Part shown: piece by piece, positions 26,095-39,484 of the stretch | How positions within the stretch are numbered: position 1 is the stretch's first letter | Layout: the number at the start of each line of letters is the position of its first letter | Assembly (NCBI GenBank): GCA_032622095.1 | Contig: CP136065.1 | Coordinates: forward strand, 24,313,141 to 24,377,140 | Length of the DNA stretch: 64,000 nt | DNA from: Siphonodentalium dalli | Lineage: Eukaryota; Mollusca; Scaphopoda; Gadilida; Siphonodentaliidae | Direction: 5' to 3' | Program-made: the position numbers and the translations under genes | The notes under the pieces: model-generated | Told to the model about the DNA's origin: nothing | The model's input: only the letters and a program-made list of their open reading frames with translations | Databases searched by the model: none

Positions 26095-27597
26095 TGACCA
26101 TGCGTGGCAGTACAAAAGCTGGCATCACAAACAAAAGTAAGCGCTATGAGCCACACAGAGGGGCCGAGACGCATACAAATGATACGAAATACACCAAGAA
26201 CGGATCGCGGCCATGACCCAGAGAGCAACAATATAAACTACAACCGTAAGAACAAAGAAAATATCTTCCCTGACCCCTCCCCCAAACCACAATAAAGCAA
26301 GTAACAACCAATTGCAATATAGGAGTCACGTGCCAACATCAACCATGCAGGAATGTAGATATTGAGGGTTTCCGTTAGGGGCATGTTCCCGGGTACTTGG
26401 AATTACCCTTTCACCGTGACCACGTGCACTCAACCAGTTAAATTCCGTACAACTATGGGGGAAATCCATTCGCTTCCTCCCACTATATATTAGTTGGAAT
26501 TTACTGTCCGACACCATTAGATGTTCTACCAGGTATAATATATACATACATACATATCTATACATTAAATTATATCTCATACCACAGGCCCTTTGGAAAA
26601 ATAGCAGTGAATTATGCTCTTCCAGTGACTGTTATAGTATATATTGGTATATCTGGTTGTTTCCCCCACGGGTCTGTGTCTCCTACATGTACGTGGTCGA
26701 TTATTATGATATGTTGATGACGATAGTATGATGATGTTGATTATGACGATGATAATGGCTATGGTATTGATACATGACAATAATAATGATGATGATGTTG
26801 ATTATGACGATGATAATGGCTATGATGTTGATACATGAGAATGATGATGACGACGACGATAACCGACGACGACGACGATGACCACCAAACACAACGGCCA
26901 TACTAAAATACTTTGTACATAGCTCTGTATATACGTTTCACTCTGTATTTCACAAAATAAAGCAATTCAACATCAACATCTTCTAACTGGGGAACCTTCA
27001 GCGAGTCTAAATTTCGACAGAAGCAAGAAAAATCAACCATTGGCCCCTATGGTCTGAAAACAACACAATTTGAGGTGGGCTTGAAGACAAGCATAATTAA
27101 ATTAAAATAAATTATATTTATTTATGCCGAAGAAACACCTTGACGAGACAGACATAAGAATAAAGAAATTAATTGATATATTAGAGAAAATAGATTAAAT
27201 ACTCTAAAAAGACCAATCACACCTTGAAACTCTGAACCAGCATACACCTCTCAGCCCAGCAGATACACGACCTTGTCATGCATGCATGCGGAACAAACAT
27301 GCGTTGACAAAATAAAATAAATTAAAGGACAAATAAATATCTAAACATGCATTGCAATTCAATAAACTGAATAATTGGAAATTTGACCATATATACGCGT
27401 CAATGTAACATTCTGGTCACATGAGTAACATTGCTAATTATTAATGGTAAGTTTTCTGGTACCCGTATATAGTCGCACTTCCAATGAAAATGGTACCACA
27501 CGTGTGATTGTTTAACGATGGTTTCGAAATGTATCAATCCTTTTTAGCAGGGCACAATCTATTTTATAAACCAAATTATATATATATTTATTGTCCG
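26095..27597. other. No recognised gene; degenerate GAT-rich repeat
   Basis: 26700-26880 is a GAT/GAC-rich low-complexity tract. It contains two copies of a roughly 60-bp unit (TTGATTATGACGATGATAAT at about 26738 and 26798). The remainder has no recognisable domain or RNA gene. Confidence 0.5.
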
Positions 27598-27665
27598 GAT
27601 TCAATTCAATTCAATTTCTTTATTGTCTCCGTCCACTAATATGTGGAACTGGAGGTAGACATATA
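27598..27665 (-). mobile_element. LINE 3'-end fragment
   Basis: Begins with TTCAATTCAATTCAATTTC followed by TTTATTGTC. This resembles the extreme 3' end of the intact LINE (35292 onward: attcaattcaattc... ttTATTGTtg). On the minus strand it reads as a (TTGAA)n tail. It is probably a 5'-truncated insertion of a related family. Confidence 0.5.
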
Positions 27666-27671
27666 TATATT

Positions 27672-28302
27672 ACTAGCAGGTGGACCCGACTTCGTCCGGG
27701 CTGTTTCCCCTCTGCTTTTCGGCGAATTACGCGATTTGACCTTGAATTGTCCATTTTGAAGGTCAAGGTCAGGTGGGGTCACGATTTAACCCGTCCAAAA
27801 CACTGCCCGGACAAAAGTACCCGACAAAAGTACCCGTCGAAATCCATCCGGTTTTACCGGATTTGACCTCGAATTGATCATTTTGAAAGTCAAGGTCAGA
27901 TCGGGGTCACGATTTGACCCATCGAAAACACTCAGTGGACAAAAGTAATCCCACGTATCAAATTTAGTCGTAATCCCATCAAAATTAGCGATTTGACCTT
28001 GAATTGACCCGATTTCAAGGTCAAGGTCACGTCGCACGGGCAAACGAATAGGCTTACGACACTCCACATACGAAAGTATCCCCAGACACTAATTTTCATC
28101 GAAATCCCGTGATACTCGGGCGTTCGACCGTGAAATGACCAGATTTCAAGGGAAAATTAACAGGCCCATGCCACTCCACGGCCGAAAGTACCCCCACGTA
28201 CCAAGTTTCATCGAAATCGGCCCGGCCGTTTTCAAGTCCATCGCGAACAGACAGACAGAAACACAGACACACACACAGACAGATCTTCCAAAATATATAA
28301 TA
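27672..28302 (+). repeat. Dispersed repeat, tandem copy 1
   Basis: Starts actagcaggTGGACCCGACTTCGTCCGGG and ends with an ACAGACAGATCTTCC block and atatataatag. Internally it is built from about four diverged units of roughly 127 bp. Each has gatttgacctTGAATTGACC, GGTCAAGGTCA, and a block ending in cgaaatcc. The family is common in appearance to short interspersed elements or LINE 3' ends of invertebrates; I cannot place it more exactly. Confidence 0.7.
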
Positions 28303-28976
28303 GACTAGAAGGTGACCCGACTTCGTCCGGGCTTTGACCTTGAATTGACCATTTTGAAGGTCAAGGTCAGTTGGGGTAACGATTTGACCCGTCCAAAACA
28401 CTGCCCGGACAAAAGTACCCGACAAAAGTACCCGTCGAAATCCATCCTGTTTTACCCGATTTGACCTTGAATTGATCATTTGGAAGGTCAATGTCAGGTC
28501 GGGGTCACGATTTGACCCGTCCAAAACACTCAGTGGACAAAAGTAACCCTATGTATAAAATTTCGTCGAAATCCCATCAAAATTGGCGATTTGACCTTGA
28601 ATTGACCAGATTTCAAGGTCAAGGTCACGTCGCACGGGCAAATACATATGCTTATGAGACTCCTCGACCGAAAGGACTCCCACATACCAAGTTTCATCGA
28701 AATCCCGTGATATTCGGGCGTTTGACCTTGAAATGACCCGATTTCAAGGTCACGTCGCACTGGCAAATTAATAGGTTTATGCCACTCCCCGGCCGAAGAC
28801 ACCCCACATACCAAGTCACGTCGCACGGGCAAATTAATAGGCCCATGTCCCTTCCTGGCCGAAAATATCCCCACATACCAAGTTTAATCGAAATCGGCTC
28901 GAGTTCATCGCGAACACACACACACCACACACAGACACACACACAGACAGATCTTCCAAAATATATTATAGATTAT
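28303..28976 (+). repeat. Dispersed repeat, tandem copy 2
   Basis: Head-to-tail second copy of 27672-28302. It begins ACTAGAAGGTGACCCGACTT and ends ACAGACAGATCTTCC followed by aaaatatattatag. It has the same 127-bp internal periodicity and a CA-rich run just before the end. Confidence 0.7.
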
Positions 28977-29240
28977 ACATAATGTCAACAAAAGTTTAAA
29001 AAAAAATAGAGATAACTCACACAAAAAAGATAACAAATACGAGGTAATAACATACAGAAATATAATTAAATGCACACTTAGCTGGAGAAGCTGCATTGGG
29101 ACCCTGTTTATATACGCACAGCAGGGCATGCATGTAGATTCAATTTAAACCAATTTAAATGGCTGCTTTGGTAACTATTTCCGATGCTAATCTGGCTAAT
29201 TTCAACATGTTTGTTTTATTTCCGTTATTAAACAGAAATT

Positions 29241-30549
29241 TTAGTTTTGCATAAGTCGGATTACTTTGAAAGTATATGTTTTCATATAGTTTCTTCGGAA
29301 AGACGAAAATTCGTTGCATATAAACAGATAATGGTATTCGTTACCCGGTGTATCCTCACCGCAAAGTTGGTAACGTGAACAAGGAACTTCTGAGTTTTTC
29401 CAACTGGAAACTTCAATAGGGAGCCGAATATTTCTAGTTCTCAATTTGATCAGGTATGAACTGAATTTTGGCGGCAGTTCTAAAAGATATTTCTCTATGC
29501 CAAAAGATACTTAACATTTTTATATAGAGTACATTTTGAGCTCTGGACTAAAGTTTCGTTCCATGATTGCAAGTATTTGTCCTTTAACGACTGTTCAACA
29601 TATCGAGCAAGGTATTCACCATAACCAACCGACTGAGCATCCTATATATAGATGACACCACATTTATTGAGTATATCTTTTTCTCTATTACGCCAGGGGT
29701 TTTCAATCCCAGAACGAAGCGCATAAGAGTACACATATCGATATAATACACTCGACAGCTTATATGAATCTCGGTTGAAAAGTTCGCCCATAATCGTATC
29801 ATAGACGTTTCAATGTGAATATATATCGGATAGCATCCACTTTCTCCATAAACCATACAACTAGGCGTACTTGGTTTCATTTTAAAGATTATTTTCAAAA
29901 ATGTTAGTTGCACCCGTTCAAAGCAATCAGTTTTCTCAAACCCAAACACATCACACCCATATAGCATCACTGTGAGGACCATTTTATTAAAAAGGTCGAT
30001 TTGGCAATCGAAAGCAAGATTATATTGTCTAATTTGCCTTATCACACCAAACATAGACGAATGAGCCAGTGTGAAAAAAAGGTATCCCAAGATATTTGTA
30101 TTCGTTCACTACCTCGATATTGGAATCGCCCAGCTTGAATTTTTGTTGTTTTATGTGTCGATGCGAGGAAGCAAAAACTATCCCTTTCGTTTTGGCAGTG
30201 TTAACGGTTAATCTCCAGTCTTCACAGTGATCATAAAATACAATTAAAGCTTTCTGTAGGCCATCCTTAGATTCAGCTAGCAGTACAGTATCGTCAGCAT
30301 ATAGAAGTACAAAATTCTTAGATAAATCGCCTCTGTGTTTTCTATGTCATTAGATATTTATTTCCGGCCGTCAATATGCTTGCTTAAAAGGAAAGATTCA
30401 ATGTCATTCAAAAATAGATAAAATAGCATCGGTGATAAGTTTACTCCTTGCCTAAGGCCGACATTACTTGTGAAATAGTCCGAGTGCGGCTCACCTACCT
30501 TAACTGGTGACTTAATAGTTAATACCCTGGTAAATATTATGTACAACAT
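29241..30549 (-). pseudogene. Decayed, 5'-truncated LINE (reverse transcriptase to C-terminal zinc knuckle)
   Basis: Minus-strand fragments in order. 30549-30358 carries the RT motif VGLRQGVNLSPMLFYLFLND. About 30305-30288 encodes LYADDTVLLA, the catalytic YADD. 30090-29584 holds the post-RT region with LYGCDVFGFEKTDCFERVQL. 29444-29241 has RTRNIRLPIEVSSW and a Cys/His knuckle (CGED...GNEYHYLFIC), in which the first cysteine of the usual CxxC has changed. Frames are broken between pieces. The 5' end is lost in mid-RT, as in typical truncated insertions. It is the same general type as the intact LINE at 35.3-40.5 kb but clearly diverged from it. It lies antisense just upstream of the ankyrin gene. 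Confidence 0.88.
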
Positions 30550-30786
30550 TTAATAATTTACCATTAATTCCCATTCGGAAGACTATTTAAAATAGCCGAT
30601 ATCAGTCCCGTTTGGGGTGTGCATCCGTCCGAATCTCCGTCTCAGGTGGAGTTTCCTTTTTTCCACTCGAAATTAATATTGAGGTATGAACGCCGTATCC
30701 AATATATGGATGATGAACCATGTTTTCTTGCCATCTATTATCAGCAGATCGGACAGATTTTGTATATAATTTGAATCTTCTCAGGG
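30550..30786. promoter_or_regulatory. Upstream flank of the ankyrin-SOCS gene
   Basis: Non-coding sequence between the decayed LINE and the first coding exon. It ends in a good splice acceptor (AATCTTCTCAG|GG, AG at 30783-30784) two bases before the ATG. A 5' UTR exon may therefore lie further upstream. An in-frame stop (TGA, 30772-30774) precedes the ATG. No TATA box can be named with confidence. Confidence 0.45.
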
Positions 30787-31381
30787 ATGAATCATGCTTC
30801 TGTTGGTCGCGACAGACGAATGGTTGCCAAGCAGCTACATGATGCGGTCATCGAAGACAACATCGAGAAACTCAACAACGTCATTAGCCGCTCCAACGTC
30901 GACTTTCTGCACAGAGATCAATCCGCGCTGCAGACCGCCGTTGAAGAAAATAATCTCGAAGCTTGCAAAATCCTTCTGAAAAACAAAGCCGAGCCGAACC
31001 AAGAGAAGAAAAACGGCGACAACCTTCTTCATCTGTCATGCGCAAATGGATACCTTGAAATCTCTCGGCTTCTTATATCTCACGGAACGGATATGAACTT
31101 GTCGGACCGATCAGGTAACACGCCGTTGCACCTTGCTATAGAGAATGGACACAGTGATGTCGCTGAGTTTCTACTGAATTCCGACTGTGAGGCGGATAAT
31201 TCCAACACACACAGCCGGACAGCACTCCATTGCGCGGCTGACATGGACAACCATCATATAGTTGAGAAGCTTCTCGACCGCAACGCTAACGTCAACATGA
31301 TTGACTTGGAGTTCAGGACTGCGTTGCACGTTGCTTCCGATAAAGGTCATGCCGAAATCACACAGACACTCACCAAAGCAG
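30787..31381 (+). CDS. ASB-like gene, exon 1 (residues 1-198, ankyrin repeats 1 to start of 6)
   Basis: Five complete ankyrin repeats and the first half of a sixth. Typical TPLHLA motifs are visible (NTPLHLAIENGHSDVAEFLL, TALHCAADMDNHHIVEKLL, TALHVASDKGHAEI). The donor is AAAGCAG|GTTGGT, leaving phase 1. Without splicing, the frame runs on only to WFIYT and a stop at 31401. The ATG at 30787 is the first Met after an in-frame stop. Confidence 0.9.
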
Positions 31382-34300
31382 GTTGGTTTATATATACATG
31401 ATCGGTCGTCTGTTTGTTTACCCCGTTCTTTACTAAATGGAATCTCCCATTCAGTTATACAAGTATACATTGGAATGGTCTATTATTCATTGGGAAGGGT
31501 GTTTAGGTAATCAAATCAGACGACAGACAGAAAACAGACAATACATACACAGAACGACACGATGTGTAAATGGGTTTGTCAATACGGGACGAGTGCTGTC
31601 GCGTAAGGATAGAACGAGAGGCGCTTGCGCCTCGAGTGCTATCCTTCCGCGACAGCACGAGTGCCGTATCGACAAACCCATTTACACATCGTGTCGTTCT
31701 GTGTTTATTACACGCTTCGCATCCTAGAATCCGTGCATTAAAAATACAGGATTAGAAGGTTTATTTAGGCTCATACAGGGCGTGTTTGTCATGTGTGATG
31801 ATTCTTTTATTTAAATAGTTCCAGTTTCGTGGTTGAGGCGAACGTCATGTACGTCATTTTACGTCAACGAGATGCGTATGGAATGTACGTTGCATACGGA
31901 TTTGTGAATATGGAACGGCAATAACACTGTACTTCTAGGAACAAGCGTGTAATAAATGAGCATGCAGAATGAATCATATTCATAGGTGGGAAATGTTCAG
32001 CTATTAAGGGGTGGGGGTCAAGTGAACAATTCGATAAAGTATTACGAAGTTTAGTAGATATACACCGCTTTCAGATCTGACTACATATTTATACTTGGTC
32101 CGAGTAAATTCCAAAAGTGATATGTATCTACTAAACATACATGTTCCAATTTGGAATGGTCTATTATTCACCTATAGTCGTATTTTGAACTTATTATCTG
32201 AACATTTCATAAGGGAACTACTCGTATTTAGTATAGAAAGGGTTAACCCTTTACCCAACAGAACGGCCCTGTGCCAATGCATTCTCTTATATATGCGAGT
32301 CGACCATATGTCGCCTCGCATATATAAGAGAATGCATTGGCTTAACACATTACAAATTATAAAATTGTTAAAGAATGTAAGAAAAAATGGTAAAAAGTGT
32401 TAAAAAAAGATTTTGTTTAGGCCAATGCATTCTCTTATATATGCGAGGCGACCTATGGTCGACTCGCATATATAAGAGAATGCCTTGGCACAGGGCTAAC
32501 TGTAACTATCACAATGTGGTCAAGGAGCCGGTTCCAATGATATCCATATTTGTATGGTTCTATTGAGACAGACCGAAGATATTTTAGGCTGTTGAAGCTT
32601 TATTTGGCCGGTTTTGGCCGGTTTGTTGGGTAAAGGGTTAAACATGGTCTATCTCTTCGTAAACATGTTCTTTATAGTTACTGGGGTATAAAATATTAAA
32701 TATGAATCGAAGACTCCTGTTCGGAAATGCTTCTATCGATTAATATTTATTATATTTCGAACATTTCTGGTCTAAAACGTATGGTTGTTTAGCTAACGAA
32801 CAGTAGTGGTTACTGTTAACAGAGACCAGAAATTTTATTGTGTAATTTTGTCACAAATAAACGTTAATTAGACTCATTATCGCTTATAACTATGGAATAC
32901 AAAAATGCAAACAATCAATCTGGAACATCTGACGTTCGGGTCGTAGCTAGGGGAACAACCTAATGATCTCTATCGATATACGGTACACCTGAATGGTATG
33001 TTCTAAAAATAGAAAAATAAAGTGTCCCATTTAGTTATCTTATTAGAAAATCTTCTAAAACTTTCTGGTGGAAAGCTTTGGCATACGACGTGTTTATTTC
33101 ATTCCTGATTGAGCGGATCCACGCTGATTATCCTACAAACCGTTCTGTGCATGGACACGTAAACCTGCTTGCGGGTGTCAGTAAACTCTAAAATCTTATA
33201 GTTGAGCGAATTCCGAATTTCGGGGTAAATTCGAGTTTCAATCAGCAAAATTTTCACAAATCGAGAAATTGTTTGGAAACATGTAACTATTTGTATGGGA
33301 TCAGTCAATCGTCCATTGACGTGTTTTGATAGTAACATTAAGCACCCCAAATCCCCTTCCAGTAATTTGAATAAACACATATTTCCAAACATTCGATCCC
33401 TACAACGATCAAGTAAACCGCCTTGTGGTCAGGTGTAAACCGCCTTGTGGTCAGGTGTAAACCGCCTTGTGGTCAGGTGTAAACCGCCTTGTGGTCAGGT
33501 GTAAACCGCCTTGTGGTCAGGTGTAAACCGCCTTGTGGTCAGGTGTAAACCGCCTTGTGGTCAGGTGTACACCACCTTGTGGTCAGGTGTAAACCGCCTT
33601 GTGGTCAGGTGTACACCGCCTTGTGGTCAGGTGTAAACCGCCTTGTGGTCAGGTGTAAACCGCCTTGTGGTCAGGTGTAAACCGCCACGCGGACAAACAT
33701 CGCGCCCGACACGAGGTGCACGCAGATACTGTGGGGTGTCACATGAAATGATCAATATTTCCCTACTTAAATGCAGCAAATTGTTTTTGTGAGTTGAGAT
33801 TTAACTTCCTAAAATATTTATATCAATGTGACGTTGACACCATTGTCCAAATTCAAACAACATTGCATTTTTCACAATACTTCGAACATTTTGTCACTTT
33901 ATGAAGGCTTTTTCGTCCAAATGTTGACATTTGGTTGAAGCTGGGCTCATCAATCACCTTCTAGATCTCGAGTTGTACCCTAAGAAATACAATTAATAAA
34001 AAAAAAAGTTCTCAAATCAGACTCACCTATATATATAGTCACCACAACACGTTTGACGCAATATTTCCCGTCAGTGATGTTTATTTTGGATGACCAGCAT
34101 GGGATCGAACACTCGAATAATCAAATACATGTATCCATAATTCCTGCATGGCCACATTTCTGATAAAACTTATTTGACAGAATTTTGTCGGCCTGTACAT
34201 GTATGTCTTGTAAGATATTTAATTGACTTGAAGGTGCTGATTTGAACAGCCGAGATCGTGGTCACCAGACGGCGCTGTACAAAGCCTGTAGTAACGGTCA

Positions 34301-37300
34301 CGTGGGAACTGTACGTCTGCTAGTTCTAGCGGGAGCTGACTGTGATATTGCTGTTGCCAGGGGAACAACGCCTATGCTCGGTGAATATTATAGATGCTGA
34401 GAGTCGACTCTAGATCATATGTAGTTGCGTATTTTGTCCAGACTTTTGTATAAAACTCTCTGAATATTTATGCGACATAGGTTCATATCTAGATCATGCC
34501 ATGAATCTCTACTCTGGCTAATGCGCGTTACGGGCGTTAGCCAGAGTAGAGATGCATGGCATAATCTAGTTCATGTCCACCTCCAGTTTTGTCTACATTG
34601 TGGCATTTTAAGTTGATGGTATTCGTGTGTATATCACTGGCATAATTGGTATGATTCGTCTTTGTACAAAATGTCAAAGGAACGAAAACCTAACAGAAAG
34701 GGTTGATCGGAGAGAGGTAAAGATATGGATACTCGGATAGAGAGAAGGGACGAGAATTCACGTAGGGCGTGACTAGAGGATATATGATGGGGATGTCAAC
34801 TTTATAATATTCAACACCACCGGTTTTTCCCAACTGGTACCAAACGGTTTCAAAATGTTGGGAATATCCAACCTGATAACCCCACAAGGTTGGAACATTT
34901 CCAACTGATGACGTTTCATTCGAAAAGTTTGGCCGCAAGTGAGGAAATATTAGACTTTTAATCTAAAAACAACAGATTTGACACTAAATACTGGTTGGAA
35001 AATAAAACTACCAGAATATCAACTTGACATTGGTCTGAAATTTCCAACTAATATGTTGCGCCAGGCATGAAATGTCCAACTATTTAAAACTTTGACCGAA
35101 GTTGGTGGTGAGATACTCCCACCCCCGTTCACCGCGTCCCTGTGATGATGTGTGTGGACGGTGGACAACTACGCACTGCATCATAAGCTAAATTTGAGAA
35201 GTTGTGAGGATTTTCGTTACTCAATAAACATTCAGAAACTTGCAGGTGTATTTCTCTACATACAACATATCACCTGTTCTATACCCTACATATTCAATTC
35301 AATTCAATTCAATTTATTGTTGTAAACTCATCGTCTAATGTGACATTTATAAGTGTTCATTTGCAATTACAAAATAACATAAATACATACATATCAAATA
35401 CATATCAAATATGGGGAATACACAGAAGATAGTATTTACCAATACAAAATATGGATATAATCCAGGGGGTGTACCCGTACATGTGTATGAGAGCTTTCAT
35501 ATAAATATGTGCGTTTTATAATGCTATCTTATGATTAATGGGGTATATGATGTATGTGTGGCGATTCCCTGTTCATATGTTGTATGATGTGGGGATTTTT
35601 CATTGAGCCTCAGGAGTGGATCATTAGTGTTTGGGCCTTTTTTAGATATATTGATAGATTTATTATGATCTTTCTGTTATTTGTATCAAAGAGGTCATGC
35701 AATTTAATTGTGTTCGGTCGGTTGCGATAGTAGGCTTTCAAATATTTCATTCTGAGTGCTGTTAACCGAGGGCAGTTCATAACAAGGTGGTATTCATCGC
35801 CGAGTTCCTCCATACAAAGAGTACATCTTCGTTCTGAGTATGGGGTGTTTGTCCAAGAACCAGTTTCCACCGGAAGCCGGTGGTTTCTGGTTCTGAATCT
35901 CAGTAGTGGCAGAACGATATTGTTATCATCTAGAGATAGGTATCGTGGTCTGCAGAAGTTTGGCTTTATGCATCTATAAAATGCGTATTTATTTGAATGT
36001 TCCATAGATGCTCGCCAGTCTGATATATATATGTCCATAGTTCTGGTTTTTATGGCATTGGCGAAAATGTTTGCGCTACTAACCGCTTGGTTTCTCCACG
36101 TATATGACATGCCCAGTTTGTTCAGTTCAGTATTTACAAATTCTAGCCAGGGGATTTTTACATTTTCTAGCGTGCGTACATTTATCATTATATTGTAAAG
36201 CATAAAAGGGAGTCGGGTGCTTTCCATCGTGATTATTCTGCTCCAGAACATTAATAATTTAGTTTTTATTGTCAGCGAAATTGGTTTAATTCCCAACTCC
36301 CCGTAAATGAACACTTCCGGTGTGGTCTTGTTTAGATTAAATATAAATCTCAGAAACCATGTTTCTAGTTTCCGGAAGCACTCTAAGTTTTCAAAGCCCC
36401 ATATCTCGGCTCCATATGTCATAATCGGCACGATTGATTTTTCATAGATATCTAGAATCGTTTCGACGGACAGTTTGTTACTTCGCGAGGTGTTTATCAA
36501 AGCATACATTGCCTTCTTGACATTACTGCACCGTGTATTTCTTTCAGTTGCGAAGTTACCGTTCTTATTGAATTCTGTGCCCAGATATTTATAACTGTTT
36601 ACGGTTTCAATTATGTCGGTATTTATATGGAATTCAATATCTTTATTTCTGCTTCGTTTTGTACCAAAAATTACGATTTTAGTTTTTGATGGGTTAATTT
36701 TTAGTTTCCAGATGTTGCAGTATTGTGCAAATGTGTTTAGTGAATGTTGAAGGCCTTTCTTTGAGTTGGATACGAGTACGGTGTCATCTGCATATAACAA
36801 TATAAGAAGTTTTAGGTAATATCCCGTGTCCGATTTTCTCACCTTATGCAAGTCGATACCGTTACACCCGTGCCCTGCTAGGTAGTCATGTACGTCATTG
36901 AGGTATAGAGAAAAAAGTATCGGTGAAAGACAGTCACCTTGTTTTACTCCAATGGAACTATGAAATAAACTGGATATGTTATCATCTACTCTCACGCACG
37001 TTTTAATATTTTGGTATAGACCTTTTACAGCTCGAAGTATGTTTCCAGATAGATGGTAGTGTTGTAATTTGCCCCATAGTCCCTCCCTCCAGACTGTATC
37101 GAACGCTTTGGTAAAGTCAATAAATGCACAGAAAAGGTTATCTTTGTTCAAATCAGCTAATTTGACGATGGCGTGGAGGTTGAACATATGGTCTGTTGTG
37201 CTATAGCCTTTACGGAATCCGGCTTGGGTTTCTGATTGCAATTTGTTCATGTCTATGAATTTGGATATACGCTTACAAAGAATACTGGTGTATACTTTTG

Positions 37301-39453
37301 ACATACAACTAAGGAGAGTTATTTTCCTATAGTTATCAGCATCCATTGGATCTTTTCTGTTTTTGAAAATAGGTCTTATGACCCCGATGGACCAGTCTCT
37401 AGGTATAACACCGGTTTTAAAAATAACATTAAAATACATGGTATAAAAATCGCCTAGAAACTGCCAGCTATGTTTGATATATGAATTATCAATATTATCT
37501 AGTCCGGGTGCTTTGTTGCTTTTTAGCATTTTGATGGAGCTCTCAATTTCATCTTTTGTGATGGGTCCATTTAATTGGTTTTCGCCAATAAAGTTATGTG
37601 GTTGACTAGTATAAGCCATATTGTACGTATCGCAACTTGTCTCTGTTAATGACAATAACTCGGATTCTTCTTTTTCAAAATGCGATTTAAAGTTATCGGC
37701 ATTTGGGCAGGGTAAACTACGTGTCATTTTCGGTTTATGAATATCTTTAATTAGTTTCCAAAAGTCCTTACTACTTTGGGTTCGGAAATTATGTATTTTT
37801 GCTCGTATGCCTGCGTTGTATTTTATTCTGCTTTTAGTCAGTGCTACTTTATATGAATTTCTGCTTCTGATCATATTTAATTTATTTTCTACCGTCGGGT
37901 GAGCGCGGTATATTTTGCGGTCCCGTCTGTACGTTGTTCGCGAGCGTGCGCAGTCATAAGTGAACCAAGGGGGACTATTCTTCCTTGGCTTCGGTCCGCT
38001 GGATTGCGGCTTTGTTGTTAGTGTCGAATTCAGAAGTCTGTTTAAATCGCTCGTGATAGAATTAATCATATTGGCGGTGTCTGTCTCATTACACGACGCT
38101 AGCCGAGTAATATCGGCGTTGAGAGCGGTCAGTTCTCTTGCTTTTGTGCGCAAATTGGTCACAAATGAGTGAACATTGAACAGCGGTCTCTTTCGAGTGG
38201 TCCTTCTATTTTGTTTTGTTTGGGACGCGGCGGGCATGACTGATTGGTCGGCAGTTTGTTTGGGGTGATCAAATTTACAGTTCACTACCAGTCCGCTATG
38301 TGCGTCCGAAGTTAAACTGTTATGGTCGAGAACAATCAGGTGAGTAATTACGTTAAACAGGTTTGGTGTACTAATGACATAATCAACTGTACTCACGTCT
38401 TTACATGTGTTGTGACCTGAATCATTACCTTTGCGCCCATTTAGGATTATCATGTCGGTCTGATCACATAAGTTAAATAATTTGCCACCGGAGTTATTTG
38501 ATCGAGAGTCTGAGTTCACTCGATCAACTGTTAAGTTATCAATACCGTATTCAGTCGCTATTCTGCTCGCGTGATTGCTGTCGTTTATAGTCCCTGTTCT
38601 AGCATTGAAATCTCCGGCGGTGATTACATGGTCGTGATTGATAATTTTTTCCATAGTCGAGATAGTTAGATTTTCAAACATATCATTTTTGTAAAAGGTA
38701 GAATTTTCTGGGGGGACGTATACATTCCCCATGGCATAGGACTGTCCGTCCTCTCCGTGAAATGTACACCAGAGAACTGTCTCACAATCGTCATCAATTA
38801 TCGAGAAGGCTTCTCGGTACTGATCCTTTATTGCTATGCATAATCCGCCGGATCTTACACGAGAAGATTTCTTACGATTTTTTATGCCGATGATGTGATA
38901 GTTTTCAATTTCAATTATATCGATATTGTCAGTTTTGGTCTCCTGTAGAAAAATAATATCAAATTTATTCAAAATCTCTGTGAATTCCGGATCTTCGAGT
39001 TTTGATCTCAGTCCACAAATGTTAATAGACAAAAGATTTAGATTAATGCATTCATTTTTCACTCCCGGGCTTTCCTATGTTATCACCGCCCCTGGGTTAG
39101 TGTTGGGCTGTGGTGTTTAATTGGCTGGGCTGGGACCTGTGAATGAGGTGGGGGTATTTTGCACATTTCTACTAAAGTTTATAGTTTGTTTTGTCACAGT
39201 CTCTATGTTGTTTGATTGTCTGTCACTGGCTGCCGGTTTTCTCGCACCACCGCGACCACGACCGCGACCGCGTCCTCTTGGGTTGAACGGCGGAGGAACG
39301 AATGGTGGCCCTTTCGGGTTTTCCGATGCCTTCATAGCGAATGACAGACTGGGCGTGTTTGTCCTGTTGGGTTTCAACAGTTTGCGCGGCTGTTGACCCT
39401 CTTGCTGTCGCTGCGATTTCTTCTCACTCTGTTGTTGTGATTGCTGCAGCTGA

Positions 39454-39484
<31 letters not shown>

